Shown: positions 16,329 through 26,105, numbered from the stretch's first letter. The stretch: DNA of 60,408 nucleotides from Runella sp. (GCA_023254175.1 JALQYJ010000097.1:1-60408); one strand, 5' to 3'. Numbers and translations are program-made. The notes: generated by a model not told the origin, from the sequence alone.

Positions 16329-19300
16329 ATGATTGATTCACTGATTCATTACAGTATCAAAAACAAGCTCATCATCGGATTAGCAGTAGTTGCGCTGGTG
16401 ATTTGGGGGGGGTACTCGCTTTCGCGGTTACCCATTGATGCCGTTCCTGACATTACAACCAACCAGGTACAAATCCTAACACTCACACCCACTTTGGCGG
16501 CCCAAGAAGTCGAGCAGTTTGTGACTACGCCCATCGAGTTATCGCTGGCCAACATTCCCGATGTGACCGAGATTCGTTCGGTATCTAAACTTGGACTTTC
16601 GGTGGTGACGGTTGTTTTTAAAGACGAGGTGGACATTGTCCGTGGTAAACAATGGATCACCGAACAACTCAAAACCGTGGAAGCTGATATTCCTGCGGAG
16701 TTCGGGAAACCCATGATTGCGCCCCTCACAACAGGTTTGGGAGAAATTTACCAGTATACATTGGCCGTCAAAAAAGGAGCAAAGTCTAAATATGACCTCA
16801 CTGAACTTCGGACTATTCAAGACTGGATTGTCAAACGCCAATTGGTAGGAATCGAAGGAGTGATTGAAATCAGCAGCTTTGGGGGATTCGTCAAACAATA
16901 CGAAGTAAGTGTCAACCCTGAACGCCTGCGCGCGCACAATGTTACCCTTTCGGAATTATACGATGCGTTACAAAAAAACAACGCCAACACAGGGGGAAGT
17001 TACATTGAACGGATTGGTCAAGCGCAGTTTATTCGCGGCGAAGGGGTTGTCAAAAGCCTTAACGACATTGAACAAATTGTGATTAAAAACGTAAGTGGAG
17101 TACCCGTATTGGTGCGTGATGTAGCTGGGGTTGATTTTGGCCATGCCAACCGTTTTGGGGCATTGGTACGGAATGGCGAAGGCGAAGCCGTTGGGGGAAT
17201 TGTGTTAATGCTGAAAGGTGCTAACTCGGCCAATACCGTAAATGCCGTCAAAGAACGCATTGCTCGTATTCAAAAAACCCTCCCCGAAGGAATTGAAATT
17301 GTGCCGTTCATTGAACGAACCAAACTTATCAATAAAACCATCACAACCGTTAGCGAAAACCTGCTTTTAGGGGGACTCATCGTAATTATAGTTTTGGTAC
17401 TTCTTATGGGTAGTTTGCGGGCAGGATTGGTGGCTGCTTCGGTCATCCCTTTAGCTATGTTGTTCACGATTGGAATGATGAACACATTCGATATTTCCGC
17501 CAATTTAATGTCGTTAGGTGCCATTGACTTTGGGGTGATTGTAGACGGTGCCGTGATTATTGTGGAGGCCATTGTTCATCGTTTTCAGGTTTGGTACGAA
17601 GACAATAAGCGCAACAACGTCGATGACCCACTCGAACGTGACCAATTGGTATATGATACAGCCAAACGTATTCGCACGTCAGCAGCTTTTGGTGAAATTA
17701 TTATTTTGATGGTATACCTACCCATTCTTTCGTTGGTGGGGATTGAAGGTAAGATGTTTAAACCTATGGCCATGACGGTTGGTTTTGCCATTTTTGGGGC
17801 GTTCATTTTGTCCTTGACCTACGTTCCGATGATGTCTTCGTTGGTAATGGGCAAAAACTTACACAAACACTGGAATTTTTCAGAGCGAGTACTCGCTTGG
17901 TTATACCGACGCTATGAACCCCTCATTATCTGGTCTTTACAATGGAAGAAGGCCACGGTGGGCATCACATTGGGGCTTTTTGTCATCTCACTTTTTGTAT
18001 TTAATCGACTTGGCGGTGAATTTGTCCCTACCCTCGACGAGGGCGACTTGGCCATCGACTTCCGAACAGCTTCGGGAACTTCTTTGACTGAAACAATTAA
18101 TTCAGCTAACAAAGCCCACCAAATTCTCCGAAAACATTTTCCCGAAATTCAACAGATTGTAGGACGGGTGGGAGCTTCCGAAATTCCTACCGACCCCATG
18201 CCCATTGAAATGGTCGATCAAATGATTAACATGAAAGACATTTCAGAATGGAAAAACGCCAAAAACCGCGAAGAAATGTCCGAAAAAATGGCGGCGGTAT
18301 TGGCCGAAGAACTTCCTGGAACCAGCGTAGAAATGACCCAACCCATTCAGATGCGTTTTAATGAAATGATTACGGGGGTTCGCTCAGACGTAGTAGTTAA
18401 AATCTTTGGCAACGACCTTGACGTTTTGTACGAACGTGCCAACGCCGCAGCAAAAGTCATCGAAAAAGTGGAGGGTGTGGCCAGCGTTCGCGTAGAGCAA
18501 ATTGTGGGTTTACCCCAAATCAGCATCAATTACAATCGGGCGAAAATTGCGCAATACGGTCTGAGTATTGCCGACATTAATCGCCTCGTTCGCAGTGGGT
18601 TTGCTGGTGAAACCGCAGGGACTGTCTATGAACAAGAGCGCCGTTTCGACTTAGTAGTAAGATTGGATGCACAACATCGCCAAGACATTGAAAACGTTCG
18701 TCAATTGCTCATCCCATTACCACAGGGTGGAACAGTTCCGTTGGCAGAGTTAGCGGATATTGATTTTCGTAAAGCTCCCGCTCAAATTTCCCACGAAGAA
18801 ACCCGTCGGCGCATTACAATTGGCATCGGGGTTCTCAACCGCGACGTAGAAAGTGTAGTCAATGATGTTCAGGCTACTATTGAGAAAAAAGTGGCGTTAC
18901 CATCGGGTTATTTTTATACCTACGGGGGAGCTTTTGAAAACCTTCAACGTGCGAAAGAACGCCTAAGTTTTGCCGTACCGTTGGCCCTTTTCCTCATTTT
19001 TACCTTGCTTTATTTTACATTCCATTCTTTAAAAGAATCACTCTTAATATTCTCCGCCGTTCCTATGTCAGCCATTGGAGGAATCATCGCCCTCTGGATG
19101 CGCGACATGCCTTTTAGTATCTCAGCGGGTGTTGGGTTTATTGCGTTATTTGGGGTTGCTGTTTTGAACGGAATTGTACTTATCAGCTACCTCAACGACC
19201 TTGAAAAAGAAGGAGTTACTAACCTCAAAGAACGCATTTTAAAAACCGTCGAGGTACGATTCAGGCCCGTAATTATCACCGCCACGGTAGCCTCCTTAGG

Positions 19301-20624
19301 TTTTCTACCGATGGCAATTTCCAACTCAGGCGGAGCCGAAGTACAACGCCCACTGGCAACGGTGGTAATCGGTGGGATTTTATCTGCTACGCTCCTTACG
19401 TTGGTCGTATTACCTGTGTTGTATGCGTTGTTTTCGAAGACATCCACTTCTAGAAAAAGAGTAGCAAGCGTATTGGTACTGATTACACTTTCATTACCAT
19501 CCCACGCTCAAATCAGCGTCCAACAAGCAATTGAACGAGCTTCACAGAATAACCTAACCCTAAAAACAACGGAGTTAACCCAACAATCACAAAAAGCATT
19601 GGTAGGGTCGGCTTGGCAGCTGCCCAAACTCTCCGCTGATTTAGCAGCAGGACAAACCCAAAGTCGCCCTTTTGATTATACCCTAAGCGCGGTGCAGAGT
19701 TTTGAACCTTTTGGCGTGTATCGCAATCGTGCGAAGGTATTGACACAACAAGTCAATGTGACGAAAAAACAACAGGAAATTCAGCGAAATGAGTTGGCTT
19801 TCAGCGTCAAGCAGCAGTATTATCAACTTCTGTTTTTGTACAAAACGCGTCAACTTATTCAAGCACAAGACACCTTATACGTAAAAGCGCTGGAAGCCGC
19901 AAAAACTCGGTTTAAAACGGGGGAAACCAACCAATTAGAAGTGGTAGCGAGCGAAACCAACCGTCGTGAAATTCAAAATCGTCGTACAATCATCGACCGC
20001 GAGATTTTGTTGGCTTACATGGGTTTACAAACTTTAATGTACAGCAACGAATCGTTGATGATTGATACGTTACTCAACTTACAACGCCTTATACCTTCTC
20101 AAGAAGGTGTCAATCGGTACGCTGCCCTTGCGTCGGAAGAATCACAATTGAGCCGTAATTTTACAGATTTAGAACGTGCACAGCTCAAACCTGACTGGAG
20201 AATTGGTGCTGCGAATCAATCCATTGAAGGTAAACTTGGCTTTATGTACCTCTCTGGAGGCTTGGGGATTCCGTTGTCTAACAAGCCCCAAAAAGCACGC
20301 ATCGAGGCAGCAAAAGTGGGCGAACAAGCCAGCGAAAATCAGCTAAAAGCCATTCAGTTTCAGACCGAAGCCAACACCAAAATTCTGCGAGAAAGTCTCC
20401 AAAAACTCCAAGTAACGCTCAATTATTACGAGCAATCGGCGCTACCTCAAGCCGAGTTATTGCTTAAAACCGCCTACAAACAATTTCGTTTGGGCGACAT
20501 TGAATACGTAGAATTTTTCCAAAACACCCGTCAAGCCTGGCAAATCCGTGAAGCTTATTTGACCGAACAACTACGCTTTACCCAAACCGTCATTGAGCTT
20601 GAAAAATGGCTAGGTATTGAATAG
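16329..20624 (+). CDS. CusA/CzcA-family heavy-metal RND pump fused to a TolC-type outer-membrane factor
   Basis: 1431 residues, against about 1040 for a plain RND pump. Residues 1-1040 are the RND pump, with 12 membrane helices and two periplasmic loops. Helix 4 contains DFGVIVDGAVIIVE (Asp400, Asp406, Glu413), the proton-relay pattern DFGxxxDGA typical of CzcA-type (Zn/Co/Cd) rather than CusA-type (Cu/Ag) pumps. Residues 1062-1431 are a CzcC/TolC-like outer-membrane factor. Between them, VASVLVLITLSLPSHAQ still looks like a complete signal peptide with a SHA|Q cleavage site. The polypeptide could therefore be cut into pump and outer-membrane channel after export (inference). The periplasmic adaptor follows 24 bp downstream. 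Metal specificity is inferred from the motif only. Confidence 0.88.
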   Translation: MIDSLIHYSIKNKLIIGLAVVALVIWGGYSLSRLPIDAVPDITTNQVQILTLTPTLAAQEVEQFVTTPIELSLANIPDVTEIRSVSKLGLSVVTVVFKDEVDIVRGKQWITEQLKTVEADIPAEFGKPMIAPLTTGLGEIYQYTLAVKKGAKSKYDLTELRTIQDWIVKRQLVGIEGVIEISSFGGFVKQYEVSVNPERLRAHNVTLSELYDALQKNNANTGGSYIERIGQAQFIRGEGVVKSLNDIEQIVIKNVSGVPVLVRDVAGVDFGHANRFGALVRNGEGEAVGGIVLMLKGANSANTVNAVKERIARIQKTLPEGIEIVPFIERTKLINKTITTVSENLLLGGLIVIIVLVLLMGSLRAGLVAASVIPLAMLFTIGMMNTFDISANLMSLGAIDFGVIVDGAVIIVEAIVHRFQVWYEDNKRNNVDDPLERDQLVYDTAKRIRTSAAFGEIIILMVYLPILSLVGIEGKMFKPMAMTVGFAIFGAFILSLTYVPMMSSLVMGKNLHKHWNFSERVLAWLYRRYEPLIIWSLQWKKATVGITLGLFVISLFVFNRLGGEFVPTLDEGDLAIDFRTASGTSLTETINSANKAHQILRKHFPEIQQIVGRVGASEIPTDPMPIEMVDQMINMKDISEWKNAKNREEMSEKMAAVLAEELPGTSVEMTQPIQMRFNEMITGVRSDVVVKIFGNDLDVLYERANAAAKVIEKVEGVASVRVEQIVGLPQISINYNRAKIAQYGLSIADINRLVRSGFAGETAGTVYEQERRFDLVVRLDAQHRQDIENVRQLLIPLPQGGTVPLAELADIDFRKAPAQISHEETRRRITIGIGVLNRDVESVVNDVQATIEKKVALPSGYFYTYGGAFENLQRAKERLSFAVPLALFLIFTLLYFTFHSLKESLLIFSAVPMSAIGGIIALWMRDMPFSISAGVGFIALFGVAVLNGIVLISYLNDLEKEGVTNLKERILKTVEVRFRPVIITATVASLGFLPMAISNSGGAEVQRPLATVVIGGILSATLLTLVVLPVLYALFSKTSTSRKRVASVLVLITLSLPSHAQISVQQAIERASQNNLTLKTTELTQQSQKALVGSAWQLPKLSADLAAGQTQSRPFDYTLSAVQSFEPFGVYRNRAKVLTQQVNVTKKQQEIQRNELAFSVKQQYYQLLFLYKTRQLIQAQDTLYVKALEAAKTRFKTGETNQLEVVASETNRREIQNRRTIIDREILLAYMGLQTLMYSNESLMIDTLLNLQRLIPSQEGVNRYAALASEESQLSRNFTDLERAQLKPDWRIGAANQSIEGKLGFMYLSGGLGIPLSNKPQKARIEAAKVGEQASENQLKAIQFQTEANTKILRESLQKLQVTLNYYEQSALPQAELLLKTAYKQFRLGDIEYVEFFQNTRQAWQIREAYLTEQLRFTQTVIELEKWLGIE

Positions 20625-20648
20625 AATGACGATTTTTTTGAATAACGA

Positions 20649-21866
20649 ATGACGACGACCAACAACTTCAACATAATTCCAATGAACACATTAATTCACT
20701 CTATACGACGCATTTCAGCTTTACCTTTTGCCTTTTGCCTTTTGAATTTTGCTCCTCGCCCTTTACTCCTAGCCCTTTGCTTATTAGTAGCTCTCAGCAG
20801 TTGTAATAAAACAGAAACTGCGCAAAGTGAAGCAGCAGTAACCGAAACCGCCCCCACTGAGCTAAAACTGACAGCTGAACAAGAAAAAAACTTTGGTATA
20901 AGCCTTGGAAACCCTGAAACGAGGACAGTTTTTGATGCTATTGTCCTCAATGGGGTTGTAGAATTATCGCCTCAACAAAGTGCCAGTGTGAGCTTCCCAC
21001 TTTCGGGTATTGTCCGCAGTATTGGGGTTTTGGCTGGGAATTCAGTAGGGAAAGGCAATACCCTTGCAACCATTGAAAGCCTCGAAATTATCCAATTACA
21101 GGAAGATTATTGGAAAACAGCAGGGCAACTTCAATTTGCTGAACAAGAACGTCAACGCCAAACAACTCTCTCACAAGAAGAGGTTGGCGCCAAACGAAAA
21201 TTACAACAAGCAGAATCGGAAATGCGAGTTTTGGAAGCCACCAAACAGGGCATAGAAGCCAAACTGCAAGTGGTAGGAATCGATCCAAAATCCCTCAAAA
21301 CGAATCAAATTTTACGTACCATTGCCCTTCGTGCCCCCATTGGTGGTGTAGTTAAGAGTGTTCAAGCAACCCTTGGAAAATCCATTAACGGCGGCGAATC
21401 GTTGTTTGAAATTGTTAACCAAACTGGGGCGCGTTTGGTACTCAAAGTATTTGAAAAAGACGTAAATCGCGTAAAAATAGGCCAAAAAGTGACATTTGAG
21501 AACGGTTCAGCTACCATCACAAGTTTAGGTACGACTTTCGACCCCAACACTCGTACCGTGGATGCCTACGCTACTCTTACTGCAACCCGTTTATTGGCAG
21601 GCCAATATGTGAATGGGAAAGTGGTATCATCGCCTCGCCAAACCGAGACTCTTCCCGAAACTGCGATAGTACGCACGGGAGAGACCGCCCACATATTTGT
21701 CAAAACTCCTCAGGGAATTTATCGCCCCATCGACGTGAAAACAGGAGCCACCCAAGATGGTTTTGTAGAAGTAACTTTCAGTAAAAAACCAACGTTGCCC
21801 ATCGTAATTACAGGCGCTCAAACCCTACAAGCCGAACTGACAAAAGGCGAAGGTGAAGAGGAATGA
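20649..21866 (+). CDS. RND efflux periplasmic adaptor lipoprotein (CusB/CzcB-like)
   Basis: 405 residues from the first ATG; the ATG at 20682 (394 residues) is equally good. The lipobox is VALSSC, so this is a lipid-anchored membrane-fusion protein. After a short linker come the beta-barrel/lipoyl half-motif (GVVELSPQQSASVSFPLSGI), a coiled-coil hairpin of about 80 residues rich in Gln/Glu (LQFAEQERQRQTTLSQEEVG), the second lipoyl half (LRAPIGGVVKSV) and a C-terminal barrel (VYFENG-like, then PETAIVRTGETAHIFV). It should join the RND pump to its outer-membrane channel. The signal peptide is odd: its DNA is made of tandem CCTTTTG-like units, as in the dispersed repeats of this genome. Confidence 0.88.
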   Translation: MTTTNNFNIIPMNTLIHSIRRISALPFAFCLLNFAPRPLLLALCLLVALSSCNKTETAQSEAAVTETAPTELKLTAEQEKNFGISLGNPETRTVFDAIVLNGVVELSPQQSASVSFPLSGIVRSIGVLAGNSVGKGNTLATIESLEIIQLQEDYWKTAGQLQFAEQERQRQTTLSQEEVGAKRKLQQAESEMRVLEATKQGIEAKLQVVGIDPKSLKTNQILRTIALRAPIGGVVKSVQATLGKSINGGESLFEIVNQTGARLVLKVFEKDVNRVKIGQKVTFENGSATITSLGTTFDPNTRTVDAYATLTATRLLAGQYVNGKVVSSPRQTETLPETAIVRTGETAHIFVKTPQGIYRPIDVKTGATQDGFVEVTFSKKPTLPIVITGAQTLQAELTKGEGEEE

Positions 21867-21874
21867 GTTGGCAA

Positions 21875-21965
21875 GTATGCAAGCGGCAAAGGGCAAGAAG
21901 CAAAAGGGTAAGTTAGTTTACTTTTTTGCCTACTTGCTTATTTGACAGGCTTGCCCAGTTGCAAA
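21875..21965. repeat. Inverted repeat of GCAAAAGG/GCAAGT type
   Basis: Left side GCAAGTATGCAAGCGGCAAA and AAGCAAAAGGGTAAGT; right side ACTTTTTTGCCTACTTGC. The arms pair around TAGTTT. It lies between the adaptor gene and the cyclophilin gene. The unit matches the one inside the adaptor's signal peptide (20715-20785). Confidence 0.45.
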
Positions 21966-22027
21966 GTTGCACCTTTCTTTCGTACATTAACTAGTAATTC
22001 TATATCACCTTTAAAAACCAACATCTT

Positions 22028-22615
22028 ATGTACAAACCCTTACTTATATCCCTTTTTTCAGCAGTTTTACTTGGTTTTACATTCAAGGAGAAGAAGTACG
22101 AAGTAGGACATATCCAAACCAACATGGGTGATATTTACTTTTGGTTGTACAATGAAACTCCCAACCATAAAGCAAGTTTTACCAAATTAGCGGGCGAACA
22201 TTACTGGGATTCGCTGACCTTCAACCGTGTTATTAATAATTTTGTGGCTCAAGGTGGCTGCCCCGATACGCCCGAAGGTTTTGCCAATTCTCCCTATTTA
22301 CTCAAACCCGAGTTCGATAAAAAGATTCGGCACGTGTATGGAGCCGTAGGTGCAGGCCGCGACAATAATCCTGACATGCTTTCGGCTGGGTGCCAATTTT
22401 ACATAGTCCAAAATAAAAAAGGTTTGGCGCGTCTCGATGATAAATACACTGTTTTTGGACAAGTTTTTAAAGGAATGGACATCGTAGATGCCATCGTTGC
22501 CGTAAAAACCGACTCAACTGACACGCCACTTAAACCAATAACGCTTAAAGTTAGGGTAGTGAAAATGAACGACAAAGAATTAAAAAAACTGGGTTGGACG
22601 AGAGACTTAAAATAG
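22028..22615 (+). CDS. Exported cyclophilin-type peptidyl-prolyl isomerase
   Basis: 195 residues. An N-terminal hydrophobic segment (MYKPLLISLFSAVLLGFTF) indicates export. The cyclophilin domain has FNRVINNFVAQGGCPDTPEG (catalytic Arg and the Phe/Gln motif), the AGCQFYIVQNKKGLARLDDK segment and YTVFGQVFKGMDIVDAI. It should catalyse cis-trans prolyl isomerisation of envelope proteins. Single gene; it converges with the DUF58 gene 32 bp away. Confidence 0.9.
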   Translation: MYKPLLISLFSAVLLGFTFKEKKYEVGHIQTNMGDIYFWLYNETPNHKASFTKLAGEHYWDSLTFNRVINNFVAQGGCPDTPEGFANSPYLLKPEFDKKIRHVYGAVGAGRDNNPDMLSAGCQFYIVQNKKGLARLDDKYTVFGQVFKGMDIVDAIVAVKTDSTDTPLKPITLKVRVVKMNDKELKKLGWTRDLK

Positions 22616-22647
22616 TCTCTCTACTTTGTAATAAGCCCTAAGAAATG

Positions 22648-23562
22648 TTAACGCATTTTTGCTCGTTTGGCCAAGTAAGCCGTCAAAATCTGGTCTAATC
22701 CCTTAGCGACATCGGCTTCAATGAAATCAATTTTGTATTGCCCGCATTTCAACCGAAGTTCGTGGTAGTATTTTTTTGCGGCTTCTTGGTATTGCTTTTT
22801 CACTTGTCCAGGTTGAATTTTCACCCGTTCTCCCGATTCCAAATCAATAAACTCATACGGGCGGTCGTCAAACGCAAATTCCTCTTCCGTACGACGATCT
22901 GTAACATGGAATAACAACACTTCGTGCATGTTGTGACGCAAGTGCTGCATGGCTGAAAATATCTTTTCGGCTTGGTTGATATCCTCAAACATATCGCTAA
23001 AAATCACCACCAACGAGCGTTTGTGAATCTTCTCGGCAATTTCGTGCAAAACATCCGCTACGGCTGTTTTACGAAGGTCTTTTGGCTTTTTAAGAACATT
23101 CTCCAAATCCAAAAACACTTTGTGTACGTGCGATGGGGTGGATTTTACGGGCGTCTGTACCTCAATTTTATCCGAAAATGTACACAAACTCACTGCATCT
23201 TTTTGGCGCTGGAGCAAATTGGCAATACTCGCAGCAGCCAACACGCTGAACGTAATTTTATCGTGATTAGGCTCTGGATAATACATCGAAGACGAAGTAT
23301 CGACCAGCAAGTGACAACGCAAATTCGTTTCTTCTTCGTAGCGTTTTACGAACAGACGATCGCTTTTTGCAAATACTTTCCAGTCGATATGGCGAGTACT
23401 TTCACCCGTGTTATAGAGACGGTGTTCGGCAAATTCAACCGAAAAACCGTGAAAGGGCGATTTATGCAACCCCGTGATAAACCCTTCAACGAGCTGTCTC
23501 GCCAAAAACTCTAGATTTCCGTACTGTCTTACCGTTGCAATATCAAATTTGCGCGCGCTCAT
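22648..23562 (-). CDS. DUF58 (von Willebrand A-like) protein
   Basis: 304 residues. The DUF58 core motif is GESTRHIDWKVFAKSDRLFV (residues about 54-73), followed by a VWA-like domain starting HLLVDTSSSM, a MIDAS-type DxSxS motif. Later VVIFSDMFED completes the fold. Such proteins usually belong to MoxR-AAA/BatA operons and act in envelope or enzyme maturation. Here the MoxR ATPase gene is not adjacent, which is unusual. Cytoplasmic, with no signal peptide. Upstream 23563-23695 holds no recognised motif. Confidence 0.85.
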   Translation of the reverse strand: MSARKFDIATVRQYGNLEFLARQLVEGFITGLHKSPFHGFSVEFAEHRLYNTGESTRHIDWKVFAKSDRLFVKRYEEETNLRCHLLVDTSSSMYYPEPNHDKITFSVLAAASIANLLQRQKDAVSLCTFSDKIEVQTPVKSTPSHVHKVFLDLENVLKKPKDLRKTAVADVLHEIAEKIHKRSLVVIFSDMFEDINQAEKIFSAMQHLRHNMHEVLLFHVTDRRTEEEFAFDDRPYEFIDLESGERVKIQPGQVKKQYQEAAKKYYHELRLKCGQYKIDFIEADVAKGLDQILTAYLAKRAKMR

Positions 23563-23695
23563 GTAGTTTAAAAGGGTTATGGGCCAATCAAAGATGTTTT
23601 TAAGTTCACAGCAGTTGTAAACACAAATATCGTGCTAATAAACCACATTATTGAGAGGCTGTAAACTTAAAACAGGGGAAGAAGAAAAATTTACT

Positions 23696-24142
23696 CTAGT
23701 TGGACAGTGCCCTTTCGATAATATCACCTGTGTCGGTAATTATCTCATTTTTTCCGAGTAGCACCATTCCTTCCATACCTACAACGCGGAGCGTAACATT
23801 AGCAACTCCCGAACTGATAATACCGAGGTATTGGGCTGCCGAACGACTTAAATCAATTAAACGCGAGCGGTGATATGGCCCACGGTCATTGATACGTACA
23901 ATAACAGTTCGTTTATTCGAAAGATTTGTCACCTCAACCATCGTATTAAAGGGCAATGTACGATGAGCTGCCGTATACTCTTTTTGATTAAATGGTTCGC
24001 CTAACGAAGTTATGCGACCATTGAACATGTTCGCATAAAACGATGCTCTTCCCTGCTCTTCCTTCCCCAACAATTGTGCTACCGCAGGCTTAACCCTCAT
24101 CAACGATAATAATATAAATACATAAAAAGTAGTAGAATACAT
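23696..24142 (-). CDS. RlpA-family septal-ring lytic transglycosylase-like protein
   Basis: 148 residues from the ATG at 24142, chosen because a signal peptide (MYSTTFYVFILLSLM, ending AVAQ) begins there; the longer frame would need a TTG start. The double-psi beta-barrel domain is clear: GRASFYANMFNGRITSLGE, AAHRTLPFNTMVEVTN, VRINDRGPYHRSRLIDLS with the catalytic-site Asp, and AAQYLGI. RlpA proteins cleave or bind denuded peptidoglycan in the envelope. No SPOR domain is present, so septal targeting is uncertain. Monocistronic. Confidence 0.85.
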   Translation of the reverse strand: MYSTTFYVFILLSLMRVKPAVAQLLGKEEQGRASFYANMFNGRITSLGEPFNQKEYTAAHRTLPFNTMVEVTNLSNKRTVIVRINDRGPYHRSRLIDLSRSAAQYLGIISSGVANVTLRVVGMEGMVLLGKNEIITDTGDIIERALSN

Positions 24143-24409
24143 AGATTTTTTCAGTTTGTTTGACGTCAAAAACGTTAATTTGACACGTAGTCTACGAGGT
24201 TTAATACTCAAAATAATGCAACCTTTTTTGAGTTTAAGAGCTGAAAATTAAGCAAAAAATAAATACAAACTACGTTTTTTACAAATTAACATATCTCTTT
24301 TTATATGTAACAACGTAAAAACCAACAACTTTATTTTGAAAAAATTTTGACTACAAACAACAAAAGAAGTATTTTAGCGTTTGGTATAACTCTAAACCTC
24401 TTAAGGATA

Positions 24410-24730
24410 GTGGAAGACAAAGACAGAGAAAAAATCTACTCGAAACGCGTAAAGGCAGGTAAAAGAACTTACTTTTTTGATGTGCGTTCAACCCGTTCCA
24501 ATGATTACTACTTAACTATTACTGAAAGTCGCCGTTTTCCGCAAGGAGATGGGTTTGCTTACGAAAAACACAAGATGTTTCTCTACAAAGAAGACTTCGA
24601 TAAGTTTGTGGATGCCCTGCAAGAAACTGTAGCCCACATTAAAACTGAATTGATGCCCGATGTAGATTTCTCTCAATACACCGTACGCGAAGAAGAGGAC
24701 TACTCTGGAAGCGATTTGAAGTGGGACTAA
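24410..24730 (+). CDS. PUR-alpha-like DUF3276 nucleic-acid-binding protein
   Basis: 106 residues from GTG at 24410, which has AAGGAT just upstream. I prefer it because homologues begin near the EDKDREKIYSKRV segment; the frame stays open back to a TTG at 24347, but that stretch is not family-like. The core is VKAGKRTYFFDVRSTRSNDY, then YLTITESRRFPQGDG and KHKMFLYKEDFDKFVDAL, the bacterial PUR repeat. These small cytoplasmic proteins bind single-stranded DNA/RNA. A hairpin terminator follows at 24762. Confidence 0.85.
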   Translation: MEDKDREKIYSKRVKAGKRTYFFDVRSTRSNDYYLTITESRRFPQGDGFAYEKHKMFLYKEDFDKFVDALQETVAHIKTELMPDVDFSQYTVREEEDYSGSDLKWD

Positions 24731-24761
24731 TTATTATTTACTGACCTCTCTCCTATGCCCT

Positions 24762-24793
24762 GCCTCTGGTTGCTCCAGAGGCTTATTATTTTT
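24762..24793 (+). terminator. Terminator after the DUF3276 gene
   Basis: GCCTCTGG and CCAGAGGC form an 8-bp stem with a 5-nt loop, followed by TTATTATTTTT. The T-rich tail also contains TATTTTTG (24787-24794), which could be the -7 box of ychF. Confidence 0.7.
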
Positions 24794-24846
24794 GTAGCCA
24801 CCACAAAAAGCACTAATTTTGCGAATCAAAAATCGTAAATCATCTA

Positions 24847-25944
24847 ATGTCTCTCCAATGTGGTATTGTCGGATTGCCTAACGTCGGTAAATCCACTCTT
24901 TTTAGTGCATTGTCTAGTGCCAAAGCAGAAGCTGCCAATTATCCTTTCTGTACCATCGAGCCCAACGTCGGAGTAGTAGAAGTACCCGATGATCGCATAA
25001 AAGTCCTCGAAGGTTTAATCAATCCACAACGCACGGTTCCCACCATCGTTGAGATTGTCGACATTGCAGGGCTTGTACGAGGAGCCAGCAAAGGACAAGG
25101 TCTTGGCAATCAATTTTTGGCTAATATTCGTGAGGTAGACGCCATTATTCACGTAGTTCGTTGTTTCGCCGACGACAACATCGTTCACGTCGAAGGTCGC
25201 GTTAATCCCGTAAGCGATAAAGAAATAATCGACCTTGAACTTCAATTCAAAGACCTTGATTCCATTGAGAAAAAATTTGCTCGTGTTGAAAAAGCAGCCC
25301 GCGTAGGCGATGCTAAAGCCAAGGTAGAGCTTGAAATTTTAACGCGTGTTAAAAACGCCCTTCTTCAAGGTAAAAGCGTCCGCGCAGTAGGTTTAACCGA
25401 TGATGAAAAAGCCGCTATTGCCGACCTTCAACTTCTGACCATTAAACCCGTAATTTACGTGGCTAATGTAGATGAAAATTCTATTCAAAATGGCAACGAA
25501 TACGTAGAGCAATTGAAAGCAGCTGTTGCCGATGAAAACGCCGAAGTCATTGTTCTTTGTGCCGCAATTGAGTCGCAAATTGCCGAAATGGAAGACGCTG
25601 ATGAACGTGAGATGTTTTTAGGAGAATATGGACTTACCGAATCAGGCCTTAACAAACTTATCCGCGCTTCGTACGCTATTTTGAATTTGATTACATACTT
25701 CACTGCAGGAGTAAAAGAAGTTCGGGCTTGGACGATTCAGCGTGGTTGGAAAGCCCCTCAAGCAGCAGGGGTGATTCACACTGACTTTGAGCGGGGCTTT
25801 ATTCGTGCCGAAGTAATCAAACTTCCTGATTACGAAAAATACAGAACTGAAGCAGGCTGCCGCGATGCAGGTAAAATTTCGGTGGAAGGAAAAGAGTACG
25901 TCGTTCAAGACGGCGACATCATGCACTTCCGCTTTAACGTCTAA
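24847..25944 (+). CDS. ychF: YchF/OLA1-family redox-regulated ATPase
   Basis: 365 residues, full length. G1 GLPNVGKST (residues 9-17), G3 DIAGLVRGASKGQGLGNQF, and the altered G4 NVDE that shifts this family from GTP to ATP. The coiled-coil insert lies around residues 120-200 and the C-terminal TGS domain (VRAWTIQRGWKAPQAAGVIH, then KEYVVQDGDIMHF) is intact. It is a ribosome-associated cytoplasmic ATPase. A possible -7 box TATTTTTG lies 52 bp upstream; its own terminator follows at 25976. Confidence 0.95.
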   Translation: MSLQCGIVGLPNVGKSTLFSALSSAKAEAANYPFCTIEPNVGVVEVPDDRIKVLEGLINPQRTVPTIVEIVDIAGLVRGASKGQGLGNQFLANIREVDAIIHVVRCFADDNIVHVEGRVNPVSDKEIIDLELQFKDLDSIEKKFARVEKAARVGDAKAKVELEILTRVKNALLQGKSVRAVGLTDDEKAAIADLQLLTIKPVIYVANVDENSIQNGNEYVEQLKAAVADENAEVIVLCAAIESQIAEMEDADEREMFLGEYGLTESGLNKLIRASYAILNLITYFTAGVKEVRAWTIQRGWKAPQAAGVIHTDFERGFIRAEVIKLPDYEKYRTEAGCRDAGKISVEGKEYVVQDGDIMHFRFNV

Positions 25945-25975
25945 GCTTTAAACATTACCTTTCCCCTATAATATT

Positions 25976-26007
25976 AAGGGTGCCAAGAATCATTGGCACC
26001 CTTTTTT
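25976..26007 (+). terminator. Terminator after ychF
   Basis: AAGGGTGCCAA and TTGGCACCCTT form an 11-bp stem with a 6-nt loop, followed by TTTTT. Confidence 0.85.
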
Positions 26008-26105
26008 ATTGCCCCCAACAACGCTTTTTCAACTTTTTTTAATATCTTCCAGCTTAGTCTAATTACCTAAATTAAATCGTTCATCGACCACTTTAACTCT
26101 TTTTT

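Noticed and set aside
22972-23514. Long plus-strand open frame (180 codons)
   Set aside because: It lies entirely antisense to the DUF58 gene, whose motifs are clear; the translation is low in structure and unlike any family.
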